Assembly (NCBI RefSeq): GCF_031458235.1
Contig: NZ_JAVDYB010000001.1
Location: forward strand, 5,256,001 to 5,320,000
DNA from: Catenuloplanes atrovinosus
GTDB lineage: Bacteria; Actinomycetota; Actinomycetes; Mycobacteriales; Micromonosporaceae
Reading direction: 5' to 3'
DNA length: 64,000 nucleotides
In this document: positions 56,663 to 64,000 of the stretch, piece after piece
Layout of the letters: each line of letters opens with the position of its first letter
How positions within the stretch are numbered: position 1 is the first letter of the stretch
Made by a program: the position numbers and the translations under genes
Notes under the pieces: model-generated
Told to the model about the DNA's origin: nothing
Seen by the model: the letters and a program-made list of their open reading frames with translations, nothing else
Database searches by the model: none

Positions 56663-57274
56663 TCACTCCGGGAGGGTGATGCAGGCGAGGCGGGGGCCGG
56701 CGGTGCCGGCGCGGCCGGGGGCGGTGTCGGTGTGCTGGGCGTGGATGACCAGGGAGCGGGGTGGCGCCTCCTGGTTGAACCGCCACGCCACGCGGGAGTT
56801 CACGGAGGCGGTGCCGGCGACGTCGGTGGTGAAGTCGAGCCAGACCTCGTTGCTGGGGTTGGCGTAGGACGGGTCCACCGACGGCGGGGAGGCGGACGCC
56901 TTCGGGTCGCGGTGGTGCTGGTAGTGCGGGCCGGCGTCCTCGCCCTTCGGGCCGCAGACGTTCGTGTGCAGGTGGGCGCCGTACGCGCGGGACGGCAGCA
57001 GGCCCTCGACGTCGAGCTGCACGGTGGTCTCGACCACGGCGGGTGAGACCGTGACCAGCGCGCTGGCGCCGATCGGCACGAGCGCGGGATCGTAGGTGAT
57101 CGCGGTCTGGTCCTCGGCCCAGGCCGCGAACGTGCCGCCCTCCGCGTACGCGCGGAGCACGGACGCGGTCGACGGGGTCGACGGCAGCGCGGTGTCCCGG
57201 TCGTCCGTCCCGCATCCGGTGGCCGCGGTGACCAGCCCCGCCAGCCCGAACCCGATCATGAGTGCCCGTCGCAT
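56663..57274 (-). CDS. Cu/Zn superoxide dismutase-like lipoprotein
   Basis: 203 residues from ATG 57274 behind GGAGTGGG. The lipobox AATGC ends the signal peptide (C21), so the mature protein is a lipoprotein. The beta-rich domain carries Cu/Zn SOD-like histidines: HLH, then GPHYQHHRDP and VIHAQHTD, with CysCys candidates NVCGP and LACITLP. Some SOD ligands are not obviously in place and the Asp zinc ligand is uncertain, so activity is doubtful. Actinobacteria have inactive SOD-like lipoproteins. It is divergent from the PfkB kinase gene. Confidence 0.82.
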   Translation of the reverse strand: MRRALMIGFGLAGLVTAATGCGTDDRDTALPSTPSTASVLRAYAEGGTFAAWAEDQTAITYDPALVPIGASALVTVSPAVVETTVQLDVEGLLPSRAYGAHLHTNVCGPKGEDAGPHYQHHRDPKASASPPSVDPSYANPSNEVWLDFTTDVAGTASVNSRVAWRFNQEAPPRSLVIHAQHTDTAPGRAGTAGPRLACITLPE

Positions 57275-57402
57275 CCGCCCACTCCTAACCGAAAAATCCG
57301 ACAAATCATGGTATTGCGCTGCCCATTGTTCCAGGGTTCCACTCGCCGATGGTGCGGAAGGCCTGGGAGGATCGGGAGAAATCTGTCGGGGAGGGCACGG
57401 GA

Positions 57403-58332
57403 ATGGCGTACGCGGTGGTGCTCGGCGAGGCACTGATCGACCTGCTGGAGACCGAGCACGAGGGCCGGCCGGTCTACCGCCAGGTGATCGGCGGCGCACC
57501 GCTCAACGTGGCCACCGGCATCGCCCGGCTGGCCGGCCCGGGACACGCCGAGTTCGGCGGCGCGCTCGGCGACGACGTGCTGGCCGGCCGCATCGAGGCG
57601 TTCCTCTCCGACGCCGGCGTCGGCACCCGCGCGGTGGCCCGCGTCGCGGCGCCGACCGCGCTCGCGGTGGCCACGTTCGACGGTGCCGAGCCGGACTTCC
57701 GCTTCTACGGCGAGCCGCCGTCGTACGCGCTCTACGACGACGTGCCGCGCGACCTCGTGGACCGCGCGGCCGTGCTCTACTGCGGCTCGATCAGCCTGCT
57801 GCGCGCGCCGTTCGTGGACGCGGCGCGCGCGGCGTGGGCGGCCGGCGGCCCGCTGCGGCTGTTCGACCCGAACGTGCGCCCGCGGCTGCTGCCGGACGAG
57901 GCCGCCTGGGAGCGGCAGCGCGCGCTGGTCACCGAGTTCGCCGCCCGCGCCGACCTGGTCAAGCTCAGCTCGGTGGACGCGGAGGGCCTCTACGGCGAGG
58001 GCCCGGCCGAGGTCGCGCGCCGGCTGCACGCGCTGGGCACGCCGGTCGTGGTGGTCACCGCGGGCGCGCGCGGCGCGCTGGTGTCCACCGGGGACGAGCA
58101 GTCGTTCGTGCCCGCGCCGGTGGTCGAGGCGGTGGACGCCACCGGCGCCGGCGACTCCGTGATGGCCGCGCTGGCGTACCGGCTGATGATCGAGGGTCGT
58201 CCGGCCGGCCACGCCGGGTGGCGCAACTACGCCGAGTTCGCGCTCTCCGTGGCCGCGCTCGTCTGCGAGCGGGTCGGCGGCGCGGTCGCGATGCCGACGC
58301 TGGACGACCTGTCCCGGCGCTGGGCCGAATAA
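57403..58332 (+). CDS. PfkB-family sugar kinase
   Basis: 309 residues from ATG 57403 (MAYAVVLGEALIDLL), preceded by GGGGAGGGCACGG; the frame is open from 57349. GEALIDLLETE and GGAPLNVATGIARLAG are the first PfkB signature, LFDPNVRPRLLPDE the sugar-binding loop and DATGAGDSVMAALAYRLM the catalytic block with the base Asp. It resembles fructokinases. It stands alone, without a transporter or regulator, so the sugar is unassigned. Confidence 0.92.
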   Translation: MAYAVVLGEALIDLLETEHEGRPVYRQVIGGAPLNVATGIARLAGPGHAEFGGALGDDVLAGRIEAFLSDAGVGTRAVARVAAPTALAVATFDGAEPDFRFYGEPPSYALYDDVPRDLVDRAAVLYCGSISLLRAPFVDAARAAWAAGGPLRLFDPNVRPRLLPDEAAWERQRALVTEFAARADLVKLSSVDAEGLYGEGPAEVARRLHALGTPVVVVTAGARGALVSTGDEQSFVPAPVVEAVDATGAGDSVMAALAYRLMIEGRPAGHAGWRNYAEFALSVAALVCERVGGAVAMPTLDDLSRRWAE

Positions 58333-58653
58333 AGATCATTGAACAATGCTCACCTGGGGATATGTTCGAGCGCACCGATTCGTGGTTTCGGGGACACGAT
58401 AGTTGCGTTAAAGCAAAGTTTCCCATTCGGCGCGACGGTCCACACGGGGCTAGATTGACCGTGCCACAAGAATTTCTCACCTAATCGCACATCCCGCATT
58501 CGCGCGCCATCGGCCCGCGAAACGGTCCCGCACGCCCGAAAACGGTTCTCCCCCGGCTCCCGACCGGCACCCCACGGCCGCGCAGACCACGACGCCCATC
58601 GTGCGGCCGGGCGTGACCGCACCCCCGAATCCCCCAGTGTCCCGGAGACCTCC
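58333..58653. promoter_or_regulatory. Promoter region of the glycan operon
   Basis: 321 bp without a gene. The first half is AT-richer than its surroundings (TAAAGATCATTGAACAATG, TGCGTTAAAGCAAAG) and includes TAGATT at 58451-58456 as a -10 candidate. I looked for the c-di-AMP (ydaO) and other named riboswitch cores and do not see them. CCGGAGACC provides the ribosome site before ATG 58654. Confidence 0.5.
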
Positions 58654-60081
58654 ATGCCGTATGCCACGGCCCGGCAGGACCCGCCCGGTGTGCGACCGGC
58701 CGCCCTGTCCCCACTCGAGCACGATGCCCGGATCACCGCCACCCGTACCCAGAAGATCGTGCTGGGCATGCTCGGCGCGCTGCTCGCCCTCGCCGTCGCC
58801 GCCGCCGCCTTCGGATGGACCGGCGGCCTGCTCGCGCTGCTCGCGCTGATCACCGCGCTGTACCTGGCCGATCTGGCCTTCTGCGCATGGCTGGTGACCG
58901 GCACGATGTGGCGCGACCGCGCGCACCGACCACCCGTACCCCTGCTGGAACTGCCGCGCTGGCCCACGTTCACCGTGCTGTGCCCGATGTACCGGGAGAC
59001 CGCGGTGCTGCCACAACTGATCGACGCGATGGAGGCGCTCGATTATCCGAAGGAGTCGTTGCAGGTGCTGCTGCTGCTGGAGGAGGACGACACGGAGTCG
59101 GTCACGGCCATCCGCGGCATGCGGCTGCCGTCCACGTTCGAGGTCGTGGTGGTGCCGGAGTCGCGGCCGAAGACGAAGCCGAAGGCATGCAACCACGGCC
59201 TGCTGCTGGCCCGGGGCGAATACGTGGTCATCTTCGACGCCGAGGACGTCCCCGAGCCGGACCAGCTCAAGAAGGCCGCGGTCGCGTTCGCCACCTCGCC
59301 GGCGAAGGTGGCCTGCCTCCAGGCGCCGCTGAACTTCTACAACCCGCGGCAGAACGTGCTGACCCGGCTGTTCACCGCCGAGTACAGCCTCTGGTTCGAC
59401 CTGATGCTGCGCGGTCTGCAACGGATGGACGGGCCGATCCCGCTCGGCGGCACGTCGAACCACTTCCGCACGGAGGTGCTGCGCGGTCTGGGCGGCTGGG
59501 ACCCGTACAACGTGACCGAGGACGCGGACCTCGGCATCCGGCTCTACCGACAGGGGTTTCGGACCGGGATGCTGGACAGCACGACGTACGAGGAGGCGAA
59601 CCCGGAAATCCGCAACTGGATCCGGCAGCGCTCCCGATGGATCAAGGGTTACCTCCAGACGCTGCTGGTGCACACCCGCGGCGGCTGGGTCTCCGACCGG
59701 CACTTCCCGACGTTCCTGCTGGTCGTCGGCGGCAAGGCGATCGTGAATTACATCAACCCGCTGATGTGGGCGCTGACGATCACTTATTTCGTATTCCGCG
59801 GCACGATCGGCGACGAGATCGAGGCGCTTTTCCCGGCCCCGGTCTTCTACGCCGCCGTGGTCACGCTGCTATTCGGAAATCTCTTGTTCGTCTATACATT
59901 CCTCCTCGGCAGCGCGCGCCGGGGAAATCACGACCTCATCAAGTACGGCCTGCTCGCCCCGTTCTACTGGCTGCTCATGTCGGTGGCCGCGCTCAAGGCG
60001 CTCGGCCAGCTCGTGTTCAAGCCGCATTACTGGGAGAAGACCGAACACGGCCTTCACCTCGGCAAGGGCGGTGCGGCATGA
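58654..60081 (+). CDS. Processive-type family 2 glycosyltransferase
   Basis: 475 residues. Two helices lie before the catalytic domain (about 35-80) and several after it (about 350-440), the cellulose-synthase-like layout. The GT2 domain starts at PTFTVLCPMYRETAVLPQLI; DAEDV is the D-x-D metal site, TEDADLGIRLYRQG holds the base Asp and the Q-x-x-R-W box reads QRSRW. These mark processive beta-glycan synthases (cellulose, mannan or hyaluronan types), not single-sugar transferases. It overlaps the next gene by four bases (ATGA), so the fusion protein is a direct partner. No PilZ domain is present. Confidence 0.93.
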   Translation: MPYATARQDPPGVRPAALSPLEHDARITATRTQKIVLGMLGALLALAVAAAAFGWTGGLLALLALITALYLADLAFCAWLVTGTMWRDRAHRPPVPLLELPRWPTFTVLCPMYRETAVLPQLIDAMEALDYPKESLQVLLLLEEDDTESVTAIRGMRLPSTFEVVVVPESRPKTKPKACNHGLLLARGEYVVIFDAEDVPEPDQLKKAAVAFATSPAKVACLQAPLNFYNPRQNVLTRLFTAEYSLWFDLMLRGLQRMDGPIPLGGTSNHFRTEVLRGLGGWDPYNVTEDADLGIRLYRQGFRTGMLDSTTYEEANPEIRNWIRQRSRWIKGYLQTLLVHTRGGWVSDRHFPTFLLVVGGKAIVNYINPLMWALTITYFVFRGTIGDEIEALFPAPVFYAAVVTLLFGNLLFVYTFLLGSARRGNHDLIKYGLLAPFYWLLMSVAALKALGQLVFKPHYWEKTEHGLHLGKGGAA

Positions 60082-63000
60082 CCACTACCGTGGAGGCGAC
60101 GGCGGCACCGTTCCGCTACCGCCCGCCCGCGCGGCTGACCTCACTGTCCGTGGTGATGCCCGCCCACAACGAGGGCGAGAACATCGAGGCCGCGATCCTG
60201 GAGGCGCTGGAGGCCGCGACCTCCGTGTCGGACCGCTACGAGGTCGTGGTGGTCGACGACGGCAGCACGGACGACACCGCCGCGGTCGTGGAGCGCCTGA
60301 TCGCCACGTACGGCGAGTCGGTCCGGCTGATCCGCAACGAGGTCAACCTCGGGTACGGACCGACCGTGCGCAGGGCGCTGGAGAGCGCGCGGATGGACTG
60401 GATCCTGTTCACCGACAGTGACTGCCAGTTCGACCTGAGCGAGGTGGCGCTGCTGGTGCCGCTGACCGACGACGCCGACATCGTCAGCGGCATCCGCCGG
60501 AACCGGCAGGACACGTTCCGCCGGCGGCTGAACGCACACATCTTCAACGCGGCCGGCCGCGCCTTCTTCGGCACCGGCGTCCGCGACGTGGACTGCGCGT
60601 TCAAGCTGATCCGCCGCTCCGCGTTGCGCGGGCTGGAGCTGACCGCGACCAGCGCGATGATCAATACGGAGCTGTTCTATCAGGCGCGCCAGCACGGGTT
60701 GCGCGTCGTGGAGCAGCCGGTCACCCACCTGCCGCGGAGATTCGGCGAGGCCAGTGGCGGCGACCCGCGGGTGATAGCGCGCGCGATCCGCGAGTTCTTC
60801 GTCATGCGGCATCGGTTCAACGGCGTGGCGCGGTCCCGGCTGCGGCTGCACACCCGGCTGGCCGGCCTGCTGGCCGCGGTCGCGGGGCTGCTGGCGACGT
60901 GGTGGACCGTGGCGAACGGGCACGTGCTCGCGTACGGCGACTCCGAGGCGCACCTGAACATCGCCAAGCGCGTGGTGAGTGGCCTGACCAGCGGGCTCGC
61001 CCAGCTCGGCAGCGTATGGCTGCCACTGCCGCACCTGCTGATGGCCCCGTTCGTGATCCACGACGACCTGTGGCGGACCGGCCTGGCGGGCGCGGCCGTC
61101 GGCGTACCGTCGCTGATCCTGCTGTCCGTGTCCAGCTTCAAGCTCGCGCACCTGCTCACCGGCAGCGTGGCGGTGAGCTGGCTGGCGCCGCTGGTCATCC
61201 TGGCCAATCCGAACACGCTCTACCTGTCCGCGACACCGATGACCGAGGTGCTGCTGCTGGCCATGGTCACCACGTCGGTCTACTTCCTGGCCAAATGGAT
61301 CATGAAGGACGGCGTGAACGATCTCGTGCTGGCCGGGCTGTTCGGCTGCCTGGCCACGCTCTCCCGGTACGACGGCTGGGCGCTGGTCTGCCTGGAGGCC
61401 CTCGCGGTCGGCGTGATCGCGCTGGTCCGGCACCGGCGGGCGCGCAGCGTCGAAGGGCTGGGCGTGCTCTTCTGCGTACTGGCGTTCTCCGGCATCGGCG
61501 CCTGGCTGTTGTGGAATCAGCTCATCTTCGGCGATCCGCTCTACTTCGCGGACAGCGTCTACGGCTCCGCGGAGCAGCAGCAGTTCTTCCTGCGCCACGG
61601 GCTGCTCCCGACGTACCACGATCTGGGCGAGTCGTTCCTCTACTGGTTCGAGGACGTGCGCCTGATCGCGGGTGCCACGCTCGGCGTGCTGGCCGCGGCC
61701 GGCCTGGTCGTCCTGCTGGCGCGCGCCGTGCGGCACCGCACGCTCGGCCCGGTGCTGATCGCCGGTGTGGCATTGAGCTGCTTCGCGTTCTACATCCTGT
61801 CGCTCTACCTGGGGCAGGCGTCGCTGATCCTGCCGCGGTTCGCGCCGGACACCAGCCCGTACACCATGTCCAACCTCCGGTACGGCCTTCAGGCACTGCT
61901 CCCGATCGCGCTGTTCACGGCCGTGCTGGCGTCGCTGAAGCCGCGGATTCTGGTGCCGATCCTGGCCGTGGTGGTGCTGGCGCAGGGCGTGGCGCAGGTG
62001 GCGACCGGCCGGGTGATGTCGTTCGAGGACGGCACCCGCGGCCTCTCCTCCCAACTGGTCTCGAAGGGCCCGGACAGCCCACCGGTCGAGGCGTGGATGC
62101 GCGCGCACTACGACGGTGGCCTGGTACTGATGGACGACTACCGGCGGCCGATCGGCCCGGTGGAGAGCGGCGTGCCGATGAGCCGCTTCATCGGCGTGGG
62201 CAACAAGCCGTACTGGGCGGAGAGCCTGGACAATCCGGGACGGTGGGCGACCTGGATCATCCTCCAGCAGGGCGAGACGGACGCGGTGTGGCGCGGCTTC
62301 ACGCCACAGAGCCGCACGATCCTGGAGGACCACTTCGTCGAGGTCTACCGCAGCGGGTCGATCCACGTCTATAAGCGGCGGCCTGCCGGGGACGGGTTCG
62401 TGGTCAAGCGCGGCCAGCACCTGTACCTCGGTGACCAGCGGTGGAACGCGGTCGGCGTGAACAGCTACGACCTGCTCGAGCAGACGCCCGCCACGATCGA
62501 GACCCGGCTGCACGCGCTGGCGAACGACGGCCACAACACGGTACGCACATGGTGCTTCGACGCCGACGGCGGTGTCACGACGGAGACGCTGGCCACGCTG
62601 GATCACGTGGTGCGGACCGCGCACGGGCGGGGCCTGCGGATCATCTGCACGCTGGCCAACTTCTACGACGACTTCGGGGGGCCGGCGCACTTCGCGCCGA
62701 CTGGCGACTTCTACTCGTCGGAGGCGGCGCGGACGGTGTACCGCGACCAGGTGCTCCGAATCCTGGAGCACCGGGGCGCGGACGGCACCCGGCTTGCCGA
62801 CTCGCCCGCGATCCTGGCCTGGGACCTGATGAACGAGCCCCGGCCGTACTCGGGCACGCCGGACGGCGCGGTGGCGCGGTGGACCGAGACCATGGCCGGG
62901 TTCATCGGCAGCCTGGACCAGCGGCACCTGGTCACGGTGGGAAGCGAGGGGTTCATGGGCGGCTACCCGCACGATCCCACGCTCGCCGGGCGGCCGGGCG

Positions 63001-63368
63001 CGGACTTCGGCACGCTCTGTTCCGTACCGTCGATCACGCTCTGCTCCGTCCACCTGTTCCCGAAGTACCTGTCGTCGCCCGCGGACGTGGGTGAGCGGGC
63101 GCAGGCGTGGCGCGCCGAGGCGGACCGGCTGCGCAAGCCGGTCATCATGGAGGAGGTCGGCTTCTCACTGTCGGACGGCGGCGACGAATTCGCGCGCGCC
63201 GCGTTCTACGCCGAGACGGCGAAGGCGGTCGGCTACAACGACCTCGACGGGGCGCTGCTCTGGAACCTCGGCGCGGACGCGGATCGCACGTTCACGCTCA
63301 GCTACGCCGACGCGGCGTCGCGTGAGGTTCTGACGAACTGGGCGGAGACGATCCCGGCGGCGGAGTGA
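60078..63368 (+). CDS. GT2 - GT-C-like - GH5-like fusion protein
   Basis: 1096 residues from ATG 60078. Residues about 20-240 form a GT2 domain of the polyprenyl-phosphate sugar synthase type (LSVVMPAHNEGENIEA, DDGSTDDTAA, TDSDCQF at 112-117, RDVDCAFKLIRRS). About 255-690 contains some ten hydrophobic helices of a GT-C (PMT/ArnT-like) transferase, with an acidic loop (YGDSEAHLNIAKRV) after the first helix. About 690-775 is a soluble loop region. About 776-1096 is a GH5-like hydrolase: acid/base E920 in WDLMNEPRP and nucleophile E1026 in IMEEVGF. With GT2 and GT-C in one chain, it could make and use a lipid-linked sugar; the GH5 part may trim or release the product. It is coupled to the processive GT2. 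Confidence 0.92.
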   Translation: MTTTVEATAAPFRYRPPARLTSLSVVMPAHNEGENIEAAILEALEAATSVSDRYEVVVVDDGSTDDTAAVVERLIATYGESVRLIRNEVNLGYGPTVRRALESARMDWILFTDSDCQFDLSEVALLVPLTDDADIVSGIRRNRQDTFRRRLNAHIFNAAGRAFFGTGVRDVDCAFKLIRRSALRGLELTATSAMINTELFYQARQHGLRVVEQPVTHLPRRFGEASGGDPRVIARAIREFFVMRHRFNGVARSRLRLHTRLAGLLAAVAGLLATWWTVANGHVLAYGDSEAHLNIAKRVVSGLTSGLAQLGSVWLPLPHLLMAPFVIHDDLWRTGLAGAAVGVPSLILLSVSSFKLAHLLTGSVAVSWLAPLVILANPNTLYLSATPMTEVLLLAMVTTSVYFLAKWIMKDGVNDLVLAGLFGCLATLSRYDGWALVCLEALAVGVIALVRHRRARSVEGLGVLFCVLAFSGIGAWLLWNQLIFGDPLYFADSVYGSAEQQQFFLRHGLLPTYHDLGESFLYWFEDVRLIAGATLGVLAAAGLVVLLARAVRHRTLGPVLIAGVALSCFAFYILSLYLGQASLILPRFAPDTSPYTMSNLRYGLQALLPIALFTAVLASLKPRILVPILAVVVLAQGVAQVATGRVMSFEDGTRGLSSQLVSKGPDSPPVEAWMRAHYDGGLVLMDDYRRPIGPVESGVPMSRFIGVGNKPYWAESLDNPGRWATWIILQQGETDAVWRGFTPQSRTILEDHFVEVYRSGSIHVYKRRPAGDGFVVKRGQHLYLGDQRWNAVGVNSYDLLEQTPATIETRLHALANDGHNTVRTWCFDADGGVTTETLATLDHVVRTAHGRGLRIICTLANFYDDFGGPAHFAPTGDFYSSEAARTVYRDQVLRILEHRGADGTRLADSPAILAWDLMNEPRPYSGTPDGAVARWTETMAGFIGSLDQRHLVTVGSEGFMGGYPHDPTLAGRPGADFGTLCSVPSITLCSVHLFPKYLSSPADVGERAQAWRAEADRLRKPVIMEEVGFSLSDGGDEFARAAFYAETAKAVGYNDLDGALLWNLGADADRTFTLSYADAASREVLTNWAETIPAAE

Positions 63369-63422
63369 AGATCATGTAGCCGCCGGGCGGGCACACCGGG
63401 ACGGGTGACGACACGGTAACGT

Positions 63423-63439
63423 CGAGGGATAATCCCTCG
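63423..63439. promoter_or_regulatory. 17-bp palindrome before the aminopeptidase gene
   Basis: CGAGGGAT and ATCCCTCG around a single A form a perfect inverted repeat, 55 bases upstream of ATG 63494. It may be an operator or a weak terminator for the glycan operon. Confidence 0.4.
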
Positions 63440-63493
63440 GCCCGCGGATCACCCCTCCCGCGCGCCGGCACTCATCCCCGGGAGGCAGGACCC

Positions 63494-64000
63494 ATGGCCG
63501 AGAAAGAGGCCCCGAAGACGGAGTCGCACGACCCCGACTTCCCCGAGGCGCTGCTGCAGTTCATGCGCTCCGGCTGGCGGGACGACTCGCTCACGGTCGC
63601 GCGGGTGACCGAGGCCGACCGTTACGCGGCCCGACGCGCCCGGCTGTCCGCCGCGTTCCCCGGCGAGACGCTGGTCATCCCCACCGGCCAGGAGAAGGTC
63701 CGGGCCAACGACACCGATCACCCGTTCCGGCCCGGCAGCGACTTCGCGTACCTGACCGGCGACCACGACCCGGACGGCGTGCTGATCATGCGCCCGTCCG
63801 GCGACGGCCACGACGCGGTCCTCTACACCCGGCCGCGCTCCTCCCGCGAGACCGACGAGTTCTTCCGCAGCCGCGACGGCGAGCTGTGGGTCGGCCGCCG
63901 CCACACGCTGGCGGAGAAGTCCACGCTGCTCGGCATCGAGACCGCGGCGCTGCGCGACTCCGAGGCCGCGCTCGCCGGCTGCGCGCCGGCCCGCACCCGC
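63494..64000 (+). CDS. pepP: Aminopeptidase P (Xaa-Pro aminopeptidase), N-terminal part
   Basis: 169 residues are visible, in frame to the window edge; GGGAGGCAGG precedes the ATG. The protein opens MAEKEAPKTESHDPDFPE and contains the AMP_N domain: RARLSAAFPGETLVIPTGQEKVRANDTDHPFRPGSDFAYLTG is the typical block, followed by VLYTRPRSSRETDEFF and LGIETAALRDSEAAL. The metal-binding catalytic domain lies beyond the edge. It removes N-terminal residues ahead of proline and is a cytoplasmic housekeeping enzyme. Confidence 0.93.
   Translation, partial: MAEKEAPKTESHDPDFPEALLQFMRSGWRDDSLTVARVTEADRYAARRARLSAAFPGETLVIPTGQEKVRANDTDHPFRPGSDFAYLTGDHDPDGVLIMRPSGDGHDAVLYTRPRSSRETDEFFRSRDGELWVGRRHTLAEKSTLLGIETAALRDSEAALAGCAPARTR

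Noticed and set aside
58333-58653. c-di-AMP (ydaO) riboswitch before the glycan operon
   Set aside because: I looked for its conserved GGTG/CGA-type core and paired stems and found none.

Overview
The window is 64 kb of very GC-rich DNA with strong G/C bias at third codon positions, frequent GTG and TTG starts, GGAGG-type ribosome binding sites and many 4-nt (ATGA/GTGA) overlaps. Gene content points to a filamentous actinobacterium: a SARP/AfsR-type regulator, a DrrAB-type exporter, PucR, DUF3097, fabG-inhA-ferrochelatase in the mycobacterial order, an Fe-S-type actinobacterial ferrochelatase, a single-chain acyl-CoA carboxylase and an LPVTG protein with ALF-like repeats. A MurL-type epimerase fits Micromonosporaceae, but genus is inference. 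I see no rRNA, tRNA, transposase, integrase or CRISPR array; this looks like chromosome with one accessory insertion.

Layout. 1-9.6 kb (minus strand): truncated radical-SAM-like gene, large SARP/NB-ARC regulator, DrrAB-type ABC exporter, anchored exported protein, then an aminotransferase/methylmalonate-semialdehyde dehydrogenase pair for beta-amino-acid catabolism. 9.7-21.2 kb: small membrane protein, PlsC-type acyltransferase, acyl-ACP desaturase behind a strong palindromic operator, MurL, a divergent globin/ferredoxin-reductase-like protein with a collagen-like linker, and a 1810-residue biotin carboxylase. Three of these concern fatty acid and membrane lipid synthesis. 21.3-25.1 kb: a TIR-NB-ARC-TPR protein overlapping a three-helix membrane protein, beside a gene-poor junction; this is the best candidate for an undescribed immune-type module. 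25.1-33.3 kb: secreted hydrolase, PucR regulator, SDR, TauE-type exporter, SpoU-type RNA methylase, sortase substrate. 33.0-37.0 kb: NfeD, SPFH protein, anchored protein, Tat-exported solute-binding protein and a small membrane protein, probably one operon. 37.2-45.0 kb: a serine-hydrolase homologue lacking its nucleophile, DUF3097, Lrp, Asp23, HAD phosphatase, ferrochelatase, InhA, FabG.

45.1-55.3 kb: NarL-type two-component pair, secreted alpha/beta hydrolase, then about 1.7 kb holding only a nested hairpin, two tiny ORFs and two kinds of tandem repeat; next a MoxR-DUF58-VWA operon, a small zinc-binding-type protein and a PH-domain membrane pair. 55.4-64 kb: FlK-like thioesterase, metallo-beta-lactamase-fold protein, SOD-like lipoprotein, PfkB sugar kinase, and a two-gene glycan operon: a processive-type family 2 glycosyltransferase followed by one polypeptide fusing a second GT2, a polytopic GT-C-like segment and a GH5-like hydrolase. 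The window ends in an aminopeptidase P gene.

At least three copies of a short intergenic repeat (near 31.0, 33.0 and 40.3 kb) sit outside genes. Function assignments rest on motifs and remembered family features; no database search was run.
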